The notes: generated from the letters alone by a model not told the origin. A stretch of 33,195 nt of DNA from Aeromonas dhakensis (GCF_000820305.1 NZ_CDBH01000012.1:1-33195); one strand, 5' to 3'. Positions 1 through 10,258 are shown, counted from the stretch's first letter. Made by a program: numbers and translations.

Positions 1-167
1 GGGGGGGGCGGGGGGCCCCAGCCCCGCCACAGCATCATGGCCCGCACGCCAAGGGCAAGCAGCGAGACTGCCATCACCCAGAGCTGCAGCTGGGGCCAGA
101 GGGCCGGGATCAGCAGCAACTGCAGCAGGGCGAGCAGCGGCAGCAGGCGCCGGTTATCGAGCAGCAT
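1..167 (-). CDS. TgpA-like transglutaminase, N-terminal fragment (cut by window edge)
   Basis: An open frame starts at an ATG at 167 (minus) and runs off the left edge. The roughly 55 visible residues begin MLLDNRRLLPLLALLQ and are almost wholly hydrophobic, as expected for the first membrane helices of a TgpA/DUF3488 membrane transglutaminase. The start overlaps the end of the upstream DUF58 gene by 14 bases, so translation is probably coupled. The order moxR, DUF58, transglutaminase is a common bacterial cassette, and that context is the main reason for the name; no catalytic residues are in the window. The last 20 or so bases at the edge are nearly all G and C, encoding a proline run, and could be a poorly resolved sequence end. 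Confidence 0.6.
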   Translation of the reverse strand, partial: MLLDNRRLLPLLALLQLLLIPALWPQLQLWVMAVSLLALGVRAMMLWRGWGPPPP

Positions 168-1140
168 CGAGGTCTGTCTCCGGCATCGGCTCCCGGGCGT
201 CGAGGCGGGCCAGTGCCAGTTGGCAGCGCTGCAAAAAGGCGGGGCCGCTGTCCGGCCCGAGCGTCCGGCCCGCCAGGGTCAGGCTGAAGGGAATGCCCCG
301 TTTGGCATAGTCGCCACACCACCAAGCGAGCACCGCCAGCCTCGCTTCGAGATCCTGGCCGCCGACCCGGGAGAGGGAGAGGTGGGTATCATCCTGTCCC
401 GGCTCGCAGAACTGCTTCACCAGCAGGCCGCGCCCCTGGGCGAGCTGTTTCCAGGCCACCCGGCTGAGCGGCTCCCCGCTCTGATGGGCCCGCAGCATGT
501 CGAAATCTCCCATCGAGGCCGGGGTGGATTGTCCCCGGTTGCCCGCCGCGTCGGTCGCGGCCTCCCCGCGCAATGGGCCGTACGCAGGGGCCGGGGCGAG
601 CCAGCCCTCCAGTTGCAAATCCAGCAGCGACCAGCAGCGAAACAGGCCGAGGGGGTAGCGGCTCTCCACTCGCAGCCTCTCCAGCGGCAGTCGCCCGCGC
701 CGGGTACCCAGCACCGGCAGGAGCAGAGGTTGGGGCACCACATCCACCTGCGCCAGCCAGAGCCGCCCTTCATTGAGGGAAAACTGCAGTGCCTGCAGCG
801 GCCGTTCGCTGCGCACCGTGATGCGCATGGGCAAGGGGCTGCCCACCTCTCCCAGCACGGCAGGCCCGCCCAGCAGGGCCAACCCCAGCAGGTTGCGGTG
901 GGTGAGCCACATGGTGACCATGAACAGGCTGCCGAGGCCGTAGGCCAGCAGCAATACCAGGTTGTTCTGGTAGTTGGTGCCGAGCAGATAGATGGCCAGC
1001 ATCACCAGCAGATAGCAGAGGCCGAGCCGGGTGGGCAGAATGAACAGACAGCGCCCCTGCAGGGTGAGCTGGCGCGCCGGCGGGATGCGCCTGGCCAGCC
1101 AGCCTTGCTGCCACCTGGCCCTGCGCTGGCGCCAGTTCAT
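154..1140 (-). CDS. DUF58 domain-containing protein
   Basis: This is a 328-residue membrane-anchored protein of the DUF58 family, whose members are usually encoded with MoxR ATPases and are thought to act with them in assembling or maturing envelope proteins. Two hydrophobic segments lie at about residues 37-80, followed by a beta-rich region. The C-terminal half holds the DUF58 core, including GDFDMLRAHQSGEPLSRVAW (about residues 211-230) and the following KQLAQGRGLLVKQF stretch. The ATG at 1140 shares one base with the moxR stop (TGATG), and the gene ends inside the next reading frame, so the three genes are probably one coupled transcript. The biochemical role of DUF58 proteins is not settled. 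Confidence 0.85.
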   Translation of the reverse strand: MNWRQRRARWQQGWLARRIPPARQLTLQGRCLFILPTRLGLCYLLVMLAIYLLGTNYQNNLVLLLAYGLGSLFMVTMWLTHRNLLGLALLGGPAVLGEVGSPLPMRITVRSERPLQALQFSLNEGRLWLAQVDVVPQPLLLPVLGTRRGRLPLERLRVESRYPLGLFRCWSLLDLQLEGWLAPAPAYGPLRGEAATDAAGNRGQSTPASMGDFDMLRAHQSGEPLSRVAWKQLAQGRGLLVKQFCEPGQDDTHLSLSRVGGQDLEARLAVLAWWCGDYAKRGIPFSLTLAGRTLGPDSGPAFLQRCQLALARLDAREPMPETDLDAAR

Positions 1141-2060
1141 CAGGGACGATCCGGATCGACCCGGGCCAGCAGGCGCTGGCTGAGCGGGCAGGCTTCACCG
1201 CGCTGCACCCCAAAGCTCCCCCTGAGCCTGTGCTCGGCCACGTAGGGGAAGACTGCCTGCACATCCTCCACGCTGACGAAGCGGCGGCCCGCCACCAGCG
1301 CCCAGGCCCGGCTCACCGCCAGCAGGGTCTGGGCGGCGCGGGGCGAGAGCGGCTGCGGCAGCTCGGCGTCGAAGCGGCTCTGCTGCACCAGTGCCAGCAG
1401 GTAGTCGAGGGTGGCATCGGCGAGGTGGATCTGCGCCGCCTCGGCCTGCAGGGCGGCAAGATCTGCGGCATCGAGCTGGCGTTCGAGGGGGGCGCTCTGG
1501 CTGGCCCCACGCAGCAGCCGCCGCTCCGCCTCCGGGGTCGGAAAGCCCAGAGAGAGGCGCACCGCGAAGCGATCGAGCTGGGATTCCGGCAAGGGGTAGG
1601 TGCCCGATTGATCCGCCGGGTTCTGGGTGGCGATGACGAAGAAGGGGGAGGGCAGCGGGTGGCTCTGCCCCTCGATGCTCACCTTGCCCTCGGCCATGGC
1701 CTCCAGCAGGGCGCTCTGTACCTTGGGGCTGGCGCGATTGATCTCGTCTGCCAGCAACACCTGGGCAAAGACGGGGCCGGGGTGAAAGCGAAACTGCTGC
1801 TGCTGGGGGTCAAAGATCTGCAGCCCCAGCAGGTCGGCCGGCAGCAGATCGGCGGTGAACTGTACCCGCCGGCAGTCGAGCCCCAGCACCTGCGCCAGGG
1901 CGTGGGCCAGGGTGGTCTTGCCCATGCCGGGCAGATCCTCGATCAGCAGGTGGCCGCGGGCCAGCAGGGTCACCAGGGCAATCTTGAGCTGCAGCGGCTT
2001 GCCCAGGATCACCTGCTCCAGCGCCGTCAGCAGCCGGGTTATCTGTGGTTGTGTCTGCAC
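1140..2060 (-). CDS. MoxR-family AAA+ ATPase
   Basis: This 306-residue protein is a cytosolic MoxR-type AAA+ ATPase, a chaperone-like class that works with DUF58 or VWA partners. The Walker A motif LPGMGKTTLA is at about residues 43-52 and the Walker B motif VLLADEINRA is at about 101-110. Sensor 1 is in FFVIATQNP and the arginine-finger region is LPESQLDRF. A C-terminal lid domain follows. The start is a GTG at 2060 preceded by a strong GGGAGG ribosome site six bases upstream. It is the first gene of the moxR-DUF58-transglutaminase operon and diverges from ampC across 192 bp. A functional link to beta-lactam response is not shown by the sequence. Confidence 0.9.
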   Translation of the reverse strand: MQTQPQITRLLTALEQVILGKPLQLKIALVTLLARGHLLIEDLPGMGKTTLAHALAQVLGLDCRRVQFTADLLPADLLGLQIFDPQQQQFRFHPGPVFAQVLLADEINRASPKVQSALLEAMAEGKVSIEGQSHPLPSPFFVIATQNPADQSGTYPLPESQLDRFAVRLSLGFPTPEAERRLLRGASQSAPLERQLDAADLAALQAEAAQIHLADATLDYLLALVQQSRFDAELPQPLSPRAAQTLLAVSRAWALVAGRRFVSVEDVQAVFPYVAEHRLRGSFGVQRGEACPLSQRLLARVDPDRP

Positions 2061-2159
2061 GGGTGCCTCCCCTCGGTGTCGTTGCCCCTACAGCTTAATA
2101 CGCCAGTTCGGTGGCAAGAGGATAAGTTGCAGATAACCCATTGAATCCGGATGATTTGA

Positions 2160-3395
<1,236 letters not shown>

Positions 3396-3447
3396 GCCGG
3401 CACTGGCCGCGGGTCACGGCGCCATTTGCCGCGACCCACCTGTTCTG

Positions 3448-3473
3448 AAAAACGCCGGGCTTTGCCCGGCGTT
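3448..3473 (+). terminator. ampC terminator hairpin
   Basis: A perfect 10-bp stem (AACGCCGGGC / GCCCGGCGTT) with a TTT loop lies 55 bases after the ampC stop. It is preceded by an A run, but the following T tract is poor, so termination may be partial. Confidence 0.7.
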
Positions 3474-3950
3474 GTCATCTGGTCTGGGGGCAGCAGCAAA
3501 ATAAAGACCCGTTTGAGATTAACAAAACTAATCCCGCCATATTAGAAAACTTCACTGATAGTGTAGTTACAAGTGTGATCTACGGCTTATTTGCTTCAAA
3601 TATAGTTAATTATCATAAATAGTGATGATTGCTCGATGTTTTAACGTTATGCGGTGAATGCCGGGCCATCTTGACTGGAAGCGAGTCGCGGCAGGAAAGG
3701 AAGGCCCGTTCGATCCCCCATTTTTGGTTGCCCGCCGATATTCGGTCTGCCGCCAGCAAGGGGTCGATGACCCGAGCAGGGAGGTTCATGGCATGGCGAA
3801 AACCATCGCCCCCTCAGCATCACCCCATCCGGGCCAGTCGGCCTGTTCCCCCTTCGTCTGCATCGCGGCAGCAAGCTTGCGACCCCTGGCCAACCCGGCT
3901 GCGGGGCCGCTCACATGAATAAGAAAATACATACAGACAGGTAGGTTAGC
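3474..3950 (+). other. Long intergenic leader before the peptide transporter
   Basis: There is no convincing gene in these 477 bases. The first half (to about 3650) is clearly AT-rich compared with the surroundings, and the second half is GC-rich and could be an untranslated leader. A 97-codon open frame at 3629-3922 has no ribosome site and a composition unlike a protein. A half-site resembling the CRP consensus (GTGTGATCT, near 3572-3580) is present, but its other arm is poor. Confidence 0.5.
3591..3619 (+). promoter_or_regulatory. Weak candidate promoter for the peptide transporter
   Basis: TTGCTT at 3591-3596 is separated by 17 bases from CATAAA at 3614-3619, inside the most AT-rich part of the region. 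If this is the promoter, the transcript has a leader of over 300 bases. Other AT-rich pairings are possible. Confidence 0.3.
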
Positions 3951-5453
3951 ATGCGTCCATCCACCCCGACCGGGTTGTTGCAACAACCAAAACCCTTTTT
4001 CATGATCTTCTTCGTCGAGCTCTGGGAGCGCTTCGGCTATTACGGCGTCCAGGGCCTGCTGGCGGTGTTCTTCGTCCAGCAGCTGGGCTTTTCCCAGGAG
4101 CAGTCCTTCATCACCTTCGGTGCCTTCTCGGCGCTGGTGTACGGCCTCATCTCGGTGGGCGGTTACGTGGGTGACCATATTCTGGGGACCAAGCGCACCA
4201 TGGTGCTGGGGGCCATCGTACTGGTCATCGGCTACTTCATGACCGGCATGTCCATCTACAACCCCGACCTCATCTTCTATGCACTGGGCACCATCGCCGT
4301 CGGCAACTGCCTGTTCAAGGCCAACCCCGCCAGCCTGCTCGCCAAGTGCTACGAGCCCGGTGATCCCCGGCTGGATGGCGCCTTCACCCTGTTCTACATG
4401 TCGATCAACGTCGGCTCGCTCATCTCCCTGTCGCTGGCTCCCGTGGTGGCCGATCACTACGGCTACACAGTGACCTACAACCTGTGCGGGGTTGGCCTGG
4501 TGATCGCCCTGCTCACCTTCTTCGCCTGCCGCCGCATGGTCAAGGGAATAGGCTCGGCCCCCGATCACCTGCCGCTCGACTACGGCAAGCTGCTGCTGGT
4601 GCTGCTGGGCTCGGTCGCTCTGGTCTTCTTCTGCGCCTGGTTGATGCACCACGTGGTGATCGCCAACATGGTGCTGATGACGGTGACCCTGGCCGTGGTG
4701 GTCTTCTTCTTTCGCGAGGCGTTCAAGCTCGACAGCGTCGGGCGCAACAAGATGTACGTGGCCTTCGTACTGATGCTGGAGGCGGTGGTGTTCTACGTGC
4801 TCTACGCCCAGATGCCAACCTCGCTCAACTTCTTTGCCATCAACAACATGCACCATGAAATGCTGGGGGTGACCGTCAACCCGGTCAGCTTCCAGGCGCT
4901 CAACCCCTTCTGGGTGGTGCTGGGCAGCCCGGTGCTGGCGATGATCTATACCCGGCTGGGCAGCCAGGGGCGGGATCTCACCATGCCGCTCAAGTTCACC
5001 CTGGGCATGCTGTTCTGCTCCCTCGGTTTTCTCACCGCGGCGGCGTCCGGTATCTGGTTTGCCGATGCGCAGGGACTCACCTCACCCTGGTTCATGGTGC
5101 TCATCTATCTGTTCCAGAGTCTGGGGGAGCTGATGATCAGCGCCCTGGGGCTGGCCATGGTGGCGGCGCTGGTGCCGCAGCGGCTGATGGGCTTCATCCT
5201 CGGCATGTGGTTCCTGACCCAGGCGATGGCCTCCCTGCTCGGGGGCTATGTGGCGACCTTTACCGCGGTGCCGCAAGGGGTGACGGATCCGCTGCAGACC
5301 CTGCCCATCTACACGGACGTGTTCGGCAAGATTGGTCTGGTAACCCTGCTGGTGGCGGGGGGGATGGGGCTGATGGTGCCCTGGCTCAACCGCATGATGC
5401 AGGCCGGTGAGCGCCATGGCGAGGAGGAGGAACTGTCGCAGGCCAAGGCCTGA
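3951..5453 (+). CDS. POT/PTR-family proton-dependent di-/tripeptide transporter
   Basis: This 500-residue inner-membrane protein takes up small peptides with protons and is close to Escherichia coli DtpA/DtpB. The family ExxERFxYY signature appears as [10 protein letters not shown] at about residues 23-32. Other family blocks are [19 protein letters not shown] (about 71-89), [13 protein letters not shown] (about 122-134) and [16 protein letters not shown] (about 140-155). About 14 hydrophobic segments can be counted, as expected for bacterial POT proteins. The C-terminus is short and charged ([11 protein letters not shown]). The ATG at 3951 follows a GGTAGG-like ribosome site. The gene is monocistronic and convergent with ruvX. 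DtpA versus DtpB cannot be decided here. Confidence 0.93.
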   Translation: MRPSTPTGLLQQPKPFFMIFFVELWERFGYYGVQGLLAVFFVQQLGFSQEQSFITFGAFSALVYGLISVGGYVGDHILGTKRTMVLGAIVLVIGYFMTGMSIYNPDLIFYALGTIAVGNCLFKANPASLLAKCYEPGDPRLDGAFTLFYMSINVGSLISLSLAPVVADHYGYTVTYNLCGVGLVIALLTFFACRRMVKGIGSAPDHLPLDYGKLLLVLLGSVALVFFCAWLMHHVVIANMVLMTVTLAVVVFFFREAFKLDSVGRNKMYVAFVLMLEAVVFYVLYAQMPTSLNFFAINNMHHEMLGVTVNPVSFQALNPFWVVLGSPVLAMIYTRLGSQGRDLTMPLKFTLGMLFCSLGFLTAAASGIWFADAQGLTSPWFMVLIYLFQSLGELMISALGLAMVAALVPQRLMGFILGMWFLTQAMASLLGGYVATFTAVPQGVTDPLQTLPIYTDVFGKIGLVTLLVAGGMGLMVPWLNRMMQAGERHGEEEELSQAKA

Positions 5454-5464
5454 GAGGGGCAGAA

Positions 5465-5492
5465 GGGGTGAGGCGCACGAGCGCCTCACCCC
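5465..5492. terminator. Shared hairpin between the peptide transporter gene and ruvX
   Basis: A perfect 12-bp stem (GGGGTGAGGCGC / GCGCCTCACCCC) with an ACGA loop sits in the 45 bases between the convergent stops. There is no real T tract on either side, so it may act as a bidirectional barrier or an mRNA-stabilising hairpin. Confidence 0.6.
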
Positions 5493-5498
5493 GGCAGA

Positions 5499-5921
5499 TC
5501 AGTCGTATTGCTCTTCCATCCAGGCTTCCAGGATGAGCTGGGCGGAGACGCCATCCACGCTCCCCTTCTCCAGCGCCCTATAGCCACCCTGTTCGAACAG
5601 GCGGGCGCGGGCATCGGTGGTGGTGAGCCGCTCGTCCTTGAACTCCACCTGCTTGCCGAAGCGGCCGTGCAGGCGGTTGCCGAACTTGCGGGCGCGCACC
5701 GTGATCTCCTGCTCGGTGCCGTCCATGTTGAGCGGCAGACCCACCACCAGCAGGTCCGGTTGCCACTCCTTGAGCAGCTTGTCTATTTCGTCCCAGTTGG
5801 GGATGCCGTCGTTGGCCTTGAGGGCGCGCAGCGGGCGGGCCGTGCCGGTGAGCTCCTGACCGATGGCGACCCCTATGCTCTTGGTGCCGTAGTCAAAGCC
5901 CATGATACTGCGTGATGACAT
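5499..5921 (-). CDS. ruvX: Holliday junction resolvase-like / pre-16S rRNA processing nuclease RuvX (YqgF)
   Basis: This 140-residue RNase H-fold protein belongs to the YqgF/RuvX family, linked to maturation of the 5' end of 16S rRNA and originally proposed as a Holliday junction resolvase. The first acidic strand is [14 protein letters not shown] (residues 8-21), the second conserved block is [15 protein letters not shown], and the third is [10 protein letters not shown]. The length is usual for the family. The ATG at 5921 has a GAGGAAA ribosome site. It lies 46 bases after yqgE, the usual order, and is the last gene of the sprT-to-ruvX cluster. Confidence 0.95.
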   Translation of the reverse strand: MSSRSIMGFDYGTKSIGVAIGQELTGTARPLRALKANDGIPNWDEIDKLLKEWQPDLLVVGLPLNMDGTEQEITVRARKFGNRLHGRFGKQVEFKDERLTTTDARARLFEQGGYRALEKGSVDGVSAQLILEAWMEEQYD

Positions 5922-5967
5922 TGGGTAATTTCCTCAGAATGCGTCGCAAATTGCACAGCAGATTGCA

Positions 5968-6522
5968 TCAGCCGTGGCCGATGTCGCTGGACAGGTGAAC
6001 GGGATTGACCCCGATGCTGGCGGCGGCGCGTTGCCAGCGCTGGTGGATGGGGGTCTTGAACACCAGATCCGGATTGGGGGGGATCACCAGCCAGGCGCCG
6101 TCCACCAGCTCCTGTTCCAGTTGCCCCGCGCTCCAGCCGGCGTAACCGAGCGCCACCAGCCAGTGCGCCGGTGCCTCCTCGGTACCCAGGGTCTCCAGTA
6201 TGTCCTTGGAGGTGGTGACCATCAGTTCGTCCCCCACCTGCAGGGTGGAGTTGAAACCGGGGCGGAAGCTGTGCAGCACGAAGCCGCGATCGGCGTGAAC
6301 CGGCCCCCCCTGCAGCACCGGCTGTTTGAGTTCCGGGTTGGCGGGCGGTGCCAGCTTGAGCTGATCCAGCATGGTCTCCAGCGACATGTCCACCGGAATA
6401 TTGACCACCAGCCCCATGGCGCCCTCTTCGTTGTGCTCGCACAGATAGACCAGCGAGCGCTCGAAATAGGGGTCGGTGAGGCTCGGCATGGCGAGCAGGA
6501 AGTGATTTTGCAGTGTTTGCAT
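5968..6522 (-). CDS. yqgE: YqgE/AlgH family protein (UPF0301)
   Basis: This is a cytosolic YqgE/AlgH protein of unknown biochemical function. I place the start at the ATG at 6522 (MQTLQNHFLLAMPSL), which matches the Escherichia coli N-terminus and gives 184 residues; the frame extends six codons upstream only to a TTG without a ribosome site. Conserved blocks are YLCEHNEEGAMGLVVN, LQGGPVHADRGFVLH and VALGYAGWSAGQLEQEL. It is followed by ruvX, as in enterobacteria, but the usual upstream neighbour gshB is displaced by a divergently transcribed chemoreceptor gene, so yqgE needs its own promoter here. Confidence 0.93.
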   Translation of the reverse strand: MQTLQNHFLLAMPSLTDPYFERSLVYLCEHNEEGAMGLVVNIPVDMSLETMLDQLKLAPPANPELKQPVLQGGPVHADRGFVLHSFRPGFNSTLQVGDELMVTTSKDILETLGTEEAPAHWLVALGYAGWSAGQLEQELVDGAWLVIPPNPDLVFKTPIHQRWQRAAASIGVNPVHLSSDIGHG

Positions 6523-6528
6523 ATGGGC

Positions 6529-6556
6529 CAAATATTGCAAAGGTATTTGCAGTCAA
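6529..6556 (-). promoter_or_regulatory. Candidate yqgE promoter
   Basis: On the minus strand TTGACT (6551-6556) is separated by 16 bases from TATTTG (6529-6534). Transcription would start at or next to the yqgE ATG, giving an almost leaderless mRNA. A weaker upstream alternative ends in CATAAT just before it and would leave a short normal leader. Confidence 0.35.
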
Positions 6557-6640
6557 TTATGGCAGCTCGCTTCGTCTGGCAAAACCGCTTTTTGGGCGGC
6601 CGGCTCAGACCAGTCAATCTGTTTCAGTGGAGAGAAAGCC

Positions 6641-8266
6641 ATGGAAGGTATTTCAATCAGGCAGAAGTTGATCCTGGGCTGTGTTGTTCCCCTGCTGGCG
6701 CTGTTGCTGCTGGTCATAGGAGCAACCCAGGCGATGTCCCGGCTGATGACCGGCATCAACGCCATGTATCAGGGGGAGGTGGTCCAGCTCAAGGAGCTCA
6801 AGCAGATCGCCGATCTCTATGCGGTCAAGGTGATCGATGCCGCCAACAAGGCCAACGTCGGGGGCTTCGAGCCGGCTCGCTCCAAGGCTGACATGAGCGC
6901 CGCCCAGCAGGAGATCGCCACCATCTGGCGCCAGTATCGCAGCCATGACATGAGTGACGAGGAGCGCAGGCGGGCGGACAAGGTGGAGGCGCTGTTTGCC
7001 GCCGCCAACCGGGAGATAGAAAAGGTGATGGGGCTGCTGGACGGTTCGCCGGGCGAACACAACGCGGCGCTCGCCGCCGCCATCATGCCGCTCTATCAGG
7101 TGATCGACCCGGTCAGCGATGCGGTGAGCGATCAGGTGGCGTTCCAGCTGCAGGAGGCGGAAGAGAACGTGGCCGAGCTCAACCAGCTCAGGCAGCAACT
7201 GACCCAGCTGTTTGTCGCGCTGTTTGTGGTGGTGGGGGGCTGCGTCCTGTTCATCGGGATCTGGGCCGGGCGCAGCGTCAGCCAGCCGCTGGCGGCCATG
7301 GGGCAGATCCTGCGCGGCATGCAGACGGATCTCGACTTGAGCCGGCTGGCTCCCGTGCTGCGCAAGGATGAGATGGGCAGTCTGGCGCACTCCCTCAACG
7401 AGGTGATCCGCCATTTCCGTGGCCTCATCGCCCAGATCAACGAGACTGCCGAGCAGCTTGCCAGGGCATCGGCCCAGCTGGCCCATATCGGGGTCGAGAG
7501 CCGCCAGCGGTTTGCCCAGCAGCAGGCGGAGACGGATCAGACCGCGACCGCCATGAACCAGATGAGCAGCACGGTGGCCGAGGTGGCCAACAGCTCCAAC
7601 CAGGCGGCCGATGCGGCCCGTCATGCCGACGACAGCGCACGGCACGGCCACCAGATCGTGGAGGATGCCATTGCGCGCATGTCACACCTCTCCTCCCAGA
7701 TCCAGAACACGGCGGCCATGATCACCCAGCTGGCGGATGACAGCCGGGACATCGGCAGCGTGATGGATGCCATTCGCGGCATCGCCGAGCAGACCAACCT
7801 GCTGGCCCTCAACGCCGCCATCGAGGCGGCGCGGGCAGGGGATCAGGGGCGCGGCTTTGCGGTGGTGGCCGACGAGGTGCGCACCCTGGCCCAGCGTACC
7901 CAGCGCTCCACCGAAGAGATCGGCAAGACCATCGTCAAGTTGCAGCAGGGGGCCAATCAGGCGGCCAGCAGCATGGAGCAGGGGCTGGAGCAGGTGGAGG
8001 AGTCCAACCGTACCGTGCTGGCCTGTGGTCAGGCGCTCGGCGAGATAGTCAGCTCGGTCAACGTGATCAACGAGATGAATACCCAGATTGCCACGGCGGC
8101 GGAGGAGCAGAGCAAGGTGGCCGAGGAGATCACCCGCAACGTGGTCAACATCGCCCATATCGCGACCGAATCGACCGGGGCGGCCACCCAGCTCAACCAG
8201 AACTGTCACGAGTTGGAGCAGCTGTCGGGGGATCTCAAGGAGAAGGTGGGGCAATTCCGCTGCTGA
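6641..8266 (+). CDS. Methyl-accepting chemotaxis protein
   Basis: This 541-residue transmembrane chemoreceptor relays a ligand signal to CheA/CheW. TM1 is at about residues 10-29. A periplasmic helical sensor domain of about 155 residues looks like a four-helix-bundle type. TM2 is at about 189-208 and a HAMP linker at about 209-262. The signalling domain includes the conserved hairpin tip IAEQTNLLALNAAIEAARAG (382-401) followed by GFAVVADEVRTLAQ. There is no C-terminal NWETF-like tether. The ribosome site is GGAGAG before the ATG at 6641. The ligand cannot be deduced. The gene lies inside an otherwise conserved gshB-yqgE arrangement and has its own terminator. Confidence 0.95.
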   Translation: MEGISIRQKLILGCVVPLLALLLLVIGATQAMSRLMTGINAMYQGEVVQLKELKQIADLYAVKVIDAANKANVGGFEPARSKADMSAAQQEIATIWRQYRSHDMSDEERRRADKVEALFAAANREIEKVMGLLDGSPGEHNAALAAAIMPLYQVIDPVSDAVSDQVAFQLQEAEENVAELNQLRQQLTQLFVALFVVVGGCVLFIGIWAGRSVSQPLAAMGQILRGMQTDLDLSRLAPVLRKDEMGSLAHSLNEVIRHFRGLIAQINETAEQLARASAQLAHIGVESRQRFAQQQAETDQTATAMNQMSSTVAEVANSSNQAADAARHADDSARHGHQIVEDAIARMSHLSSQIQNTAAMITQLADDSRDIGSVMDAIRGIAEQTNLLALNAAIEAARAGDQGRGFAVVADEVRTLAQRTQRSTEEIGKTIVKLQQGANQAASSMEQGLEQVEESNRTVLACGQALGEIVSSVNVINEMNTQIATAAEEQSKVAEEITRNVVNIAHIATESTGAATQLNQNCHELEQLSGDLKEKVGQFRC

Positions 8267-8305
8267 GGGGACTGACGCTGGATAGATGGATTGATGGATG
8301 GATAG

Positions 8306-8335
8306 AAAAGAGGCGGCCCCGGGGCCGCCTCTTTT
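8306..8335. terminator. Bidirectional terminator between chemoreceptor gene and gshB
   Basis: This is a perfect 30-base palindrome (AAAAGAGGCGGCCCC and its complement), with A and T runs at the ends. It can terminate both convergent genes. Just upstream (8280-8305) is a short imperfect GATG/GGAT repeat. Confidence 0.9.
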
Positions 8336-8371
8336 ATTTATCATCTGTCGTCACTGCTGGGCCGGGACGGC

Positions 8372-9325
8372 TTAAGCCTTGGCCAGCCGGCGCTCGATGG
8401 CGTCCATCAGCATGCCGGTGATGTGCACGTCGAAGGCCGCTTCAATCTCGCGGATGCAGGTCGGGCTGGTGACGTTAATCTCGGTCAGCCGATCGCCGAT
8501 GATGTCGAGGCCGACGAAGATGAGCCCCTTCTCTTTCAACGTCGGGCCCACCGCGCGGGCGATGGCCCAGTCCGCCTCGCTCAGGGGGCGCGCCTCGCCA
8601 CGGCCACCGGCCGCCAGGTTGCCACGGGTTTCCCCTTGGGCCGGGATGCGGGCCAGGCAGTAAGGTACCGGCTCACCATCCACCACCAGCACCCGCTTGT
8701 CGCCATCCTTGATGGCGGGCAGATAGGTCTGCGCCATGCAGTACTGGCTGCCGTGGGCGGTGAGGGTCTCGATGATGACGCCGACGTTGGCGTCATCCTC
8801 CTTCATGCGGAAGATGGAGGCGCCGCCCATGCCGTCCAGCGGTTTGAGGATCACGTCCTTGTGCTGGGCGTGGAAGGCGCGCAGCTTGTCGGCGCGGCGG
8901 GTCACCAGCGTGGTCGGGGTGTGCTCGGCAAACCAGGCGGTGTAGAGCTTCTCGTTGGCATCGCGCAGGCTCTGGGGCTTGTTGACGATGAGGCAGCCCT
9001 CATCCTCGGCCCGCTCCAGCATGTAGGTGGCGTAGATGAACTCGGTGTCGAAGGGGGGATCCTTGCGCATCAGGATCACGTCCAGGCTGGAGAGCGGCTG
9101 ATCCACCACCTCGCCGAGGCTATACCAGTCGGCATAGTCGTATTTGACGGTGAGCGGACGCATGGTGCCGAAGGCACGACCGGCCTCCATGTAGAGATCC
9201 TTCATCTCCAGATAGAACAGCTCGTAGCCGCGCTTTTGCGCCTCTTCGAGCATGGCGAAGCTGGAGTCCTTCTTGATGTTGATGGCCGAGATGGGGTCCA
9301 TCACGATGCCGAGTTTAATGGTCAT
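8372..9325 (-). CDS. gshB: Glutathione synthetase
   Basis: This ATP-grasp enzyme joins gamma-glutamylcysteine and glycine to make glutathione in the cytosol. It has 317 residues, matching the family. The N-terminus KLGIVMDPISAINIKKDSSF and the MRKDPPFDTEFIY block are typical. ATP-grasp residues are visible in DVILKPLDGMGG, and the C-terminal metal-binding block is DIIGDRLTEINVTSPT. The ATG at 9325 has an AGAAGGAA ribosome site. It follows rsmE after 104 bases in the conserved sprT-endA-rsmE-gshB order and ends at the shared terminator with the chemoreceptor gene. Confidence 0.97.
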   Translation of the reverse strand: MTIKLGIVMDPISAINIKKDSSFAMLEEAQKRGYELFYLEMKDLYMEAGRAFGTMRPLTVKYDYADWYSLGEVVDQPLSSLDVILMRKDPPFDTEFIYATYMLERAEDEGCLIVNKPQSLRDANEKLYTAWFAEHTPTTLVTRRADKLRAFHAQHKDVILKPLDGMGGASIFRMKEDDANVGVIIETLTAHGSQYCMAQTYLPAIKDGDKRVLVVDGEPVPYCLARIPAQGETRGNLAAGGRGEARPLSEADWAIARAVGPTLKEKGLIFVGLDIIGDRLTEINVTSPTCIREIEAAFDVHITGMLMDAIERRLAKA

Positions 9326-9429
9326 CCGCTGTTCCTTCTTAATGGCTCGATAGGGTTGTAGGGTCGATCCGCGCAGCGCAATCGGCCGCTTGAGGCTGCC
9401 TCAATGCTTATCGACACTGCCCGATGGTA

Positions 9430-10161
9430 TTACGCGAGATCGCCGAAGCGGCACTGCAGCGCAGTAATCGCGGTCAGGGCGGCGGTTTCGGTGCGCAGCA
9501 CCCGCGGCCCCAGCAGCATCTCCTTGAAATCTTCCTGCACGGTACGGGCGATCTCGTCGCTCGACAAGCCCCCTTCCGGGCCGATCAGCAGCCGCACGCC
9601 GTGCTCGGGGATTGGCAGGGTGTTGATGCTGTAAGGGGCGCGCGGGTGCAGGTTGAGCTTGAGCTCCTGGGTCTCTTCCGCCAGCCAGGCGTCCAGCTCC
9701 ATCGGCATGCGCACCTCGGGCACGGTATTGCGGCCGCACTGCTCGCAGGCGCTGATCACCACCTTCTGCCACTGTTCGCGTTTTTTCTCCAGCCGATCGG
9801 CCGGCAGCTTGACGCCGCAGCGCTCGGAGAAGAGCGGGGTGATGCAGGTGACGCCGAGTTCCACCGATTTCTGGATGGTGAAGTCCATCTTGTCGCCGCG
9901 GCTGATCACCTGACCAAGGTGGATGGCCAGCGGTGACTCCACCGAGCGCTGCTCGCAGCTGTCGATGGTCACCTCCACCGACTTCTTGCCCACATTGGCG
10001 ATGGTGGCGGGGTACTGGTTGCCGTCGCCGTTGAACAGCTCGAGCTGCTGACCCGGCTGCATGCGCAGCACCCGGCCGATGTGGTTGGCACCGTCTTCCG
10101 ACAGGGCGAGGGTCTGGCCCACCTGCAGGGCGGCCGGTTCATAGATACGTGGAATGCGCAT
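9430..10161 (-). CDS. rsmE: 16S rRNA (uracil(1498)-N(3))-methyltransferase
   Basis: This 243-residue SPOUT-class methyltransferase modifies U1498 of 16S rRNA using S-adenosylmethionine. An N-terminal PUA-like domain (residues 1 to about 70) contains [12 protein letters not shown]. The catalytic trefoil knot is at the C-terminus, with [13 protein letters not shown] and [14 protein letters not shown]. The family length is normal. The position between endA and gshB is conserved in gammaproteobacteria. The ribosome site before the ATG at 10161 is weak (AAGAGA). Confidence 0.95.
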   Translation of the reverse strand: MRIPRIYEPAALQVGQTLALSEDGANHIGRVLRMQPGQQLELFNGDGNQYPATIANVGKKSVEVTIDSCEQRSVESPLAIHLGQVISRGDKMDFTIQKSVELGVTCITPLFSERCGVKLPADRLEKKREQWQKVVISACEQCGRNTVPEVRMPMELDAWLAEETQELKLNLHPRAPYSINTLPIPEHGVRLLIGPEGGLSSDEIARTVQEDFKEMLLGPRVLRTETAALTAITALQCRFGDLA

Positions 10162-10258
10162 GGCTGATAGTCAGTCTCTTGCTTGGAAACTCTTCAATAT
10201 CCTACTGCACGGCGGCGAGCAAGGCTCACGAGACCGAGGGTGAAGGGTTTCATGATAA

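Noticed and set aside
1..20. G-rich block at the left edge as a structural element
   Set aside because: It is at the sequence end, and reads as a proline run in the partial gene; a sequencing or assembly edge effect cannot be excluded.
37..1245. A 402-codon plus-strand open frame over the DUF58 gene
   Set aside because: It is rich in Gln, Gly, Ala and His as expected for an antisense shadow, and the DUF58/MoxR reading on the other strand is convincing.
3629..3922. A possible 97-residue protein before the peptide transporter gene
   Set aside because: It lacks a ribosome site, has an unlikely Arg/Ser/Pro-rich composition and probably lies in the transporter leader.
8280..8305. Tetranucleotide GATG/GGAT repeat as a phase-variable tract
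   Set aside because: It is short and imperfect, and it lies outside coding sequence after the chemoreceptor stop, so slippage would not affect a protein.
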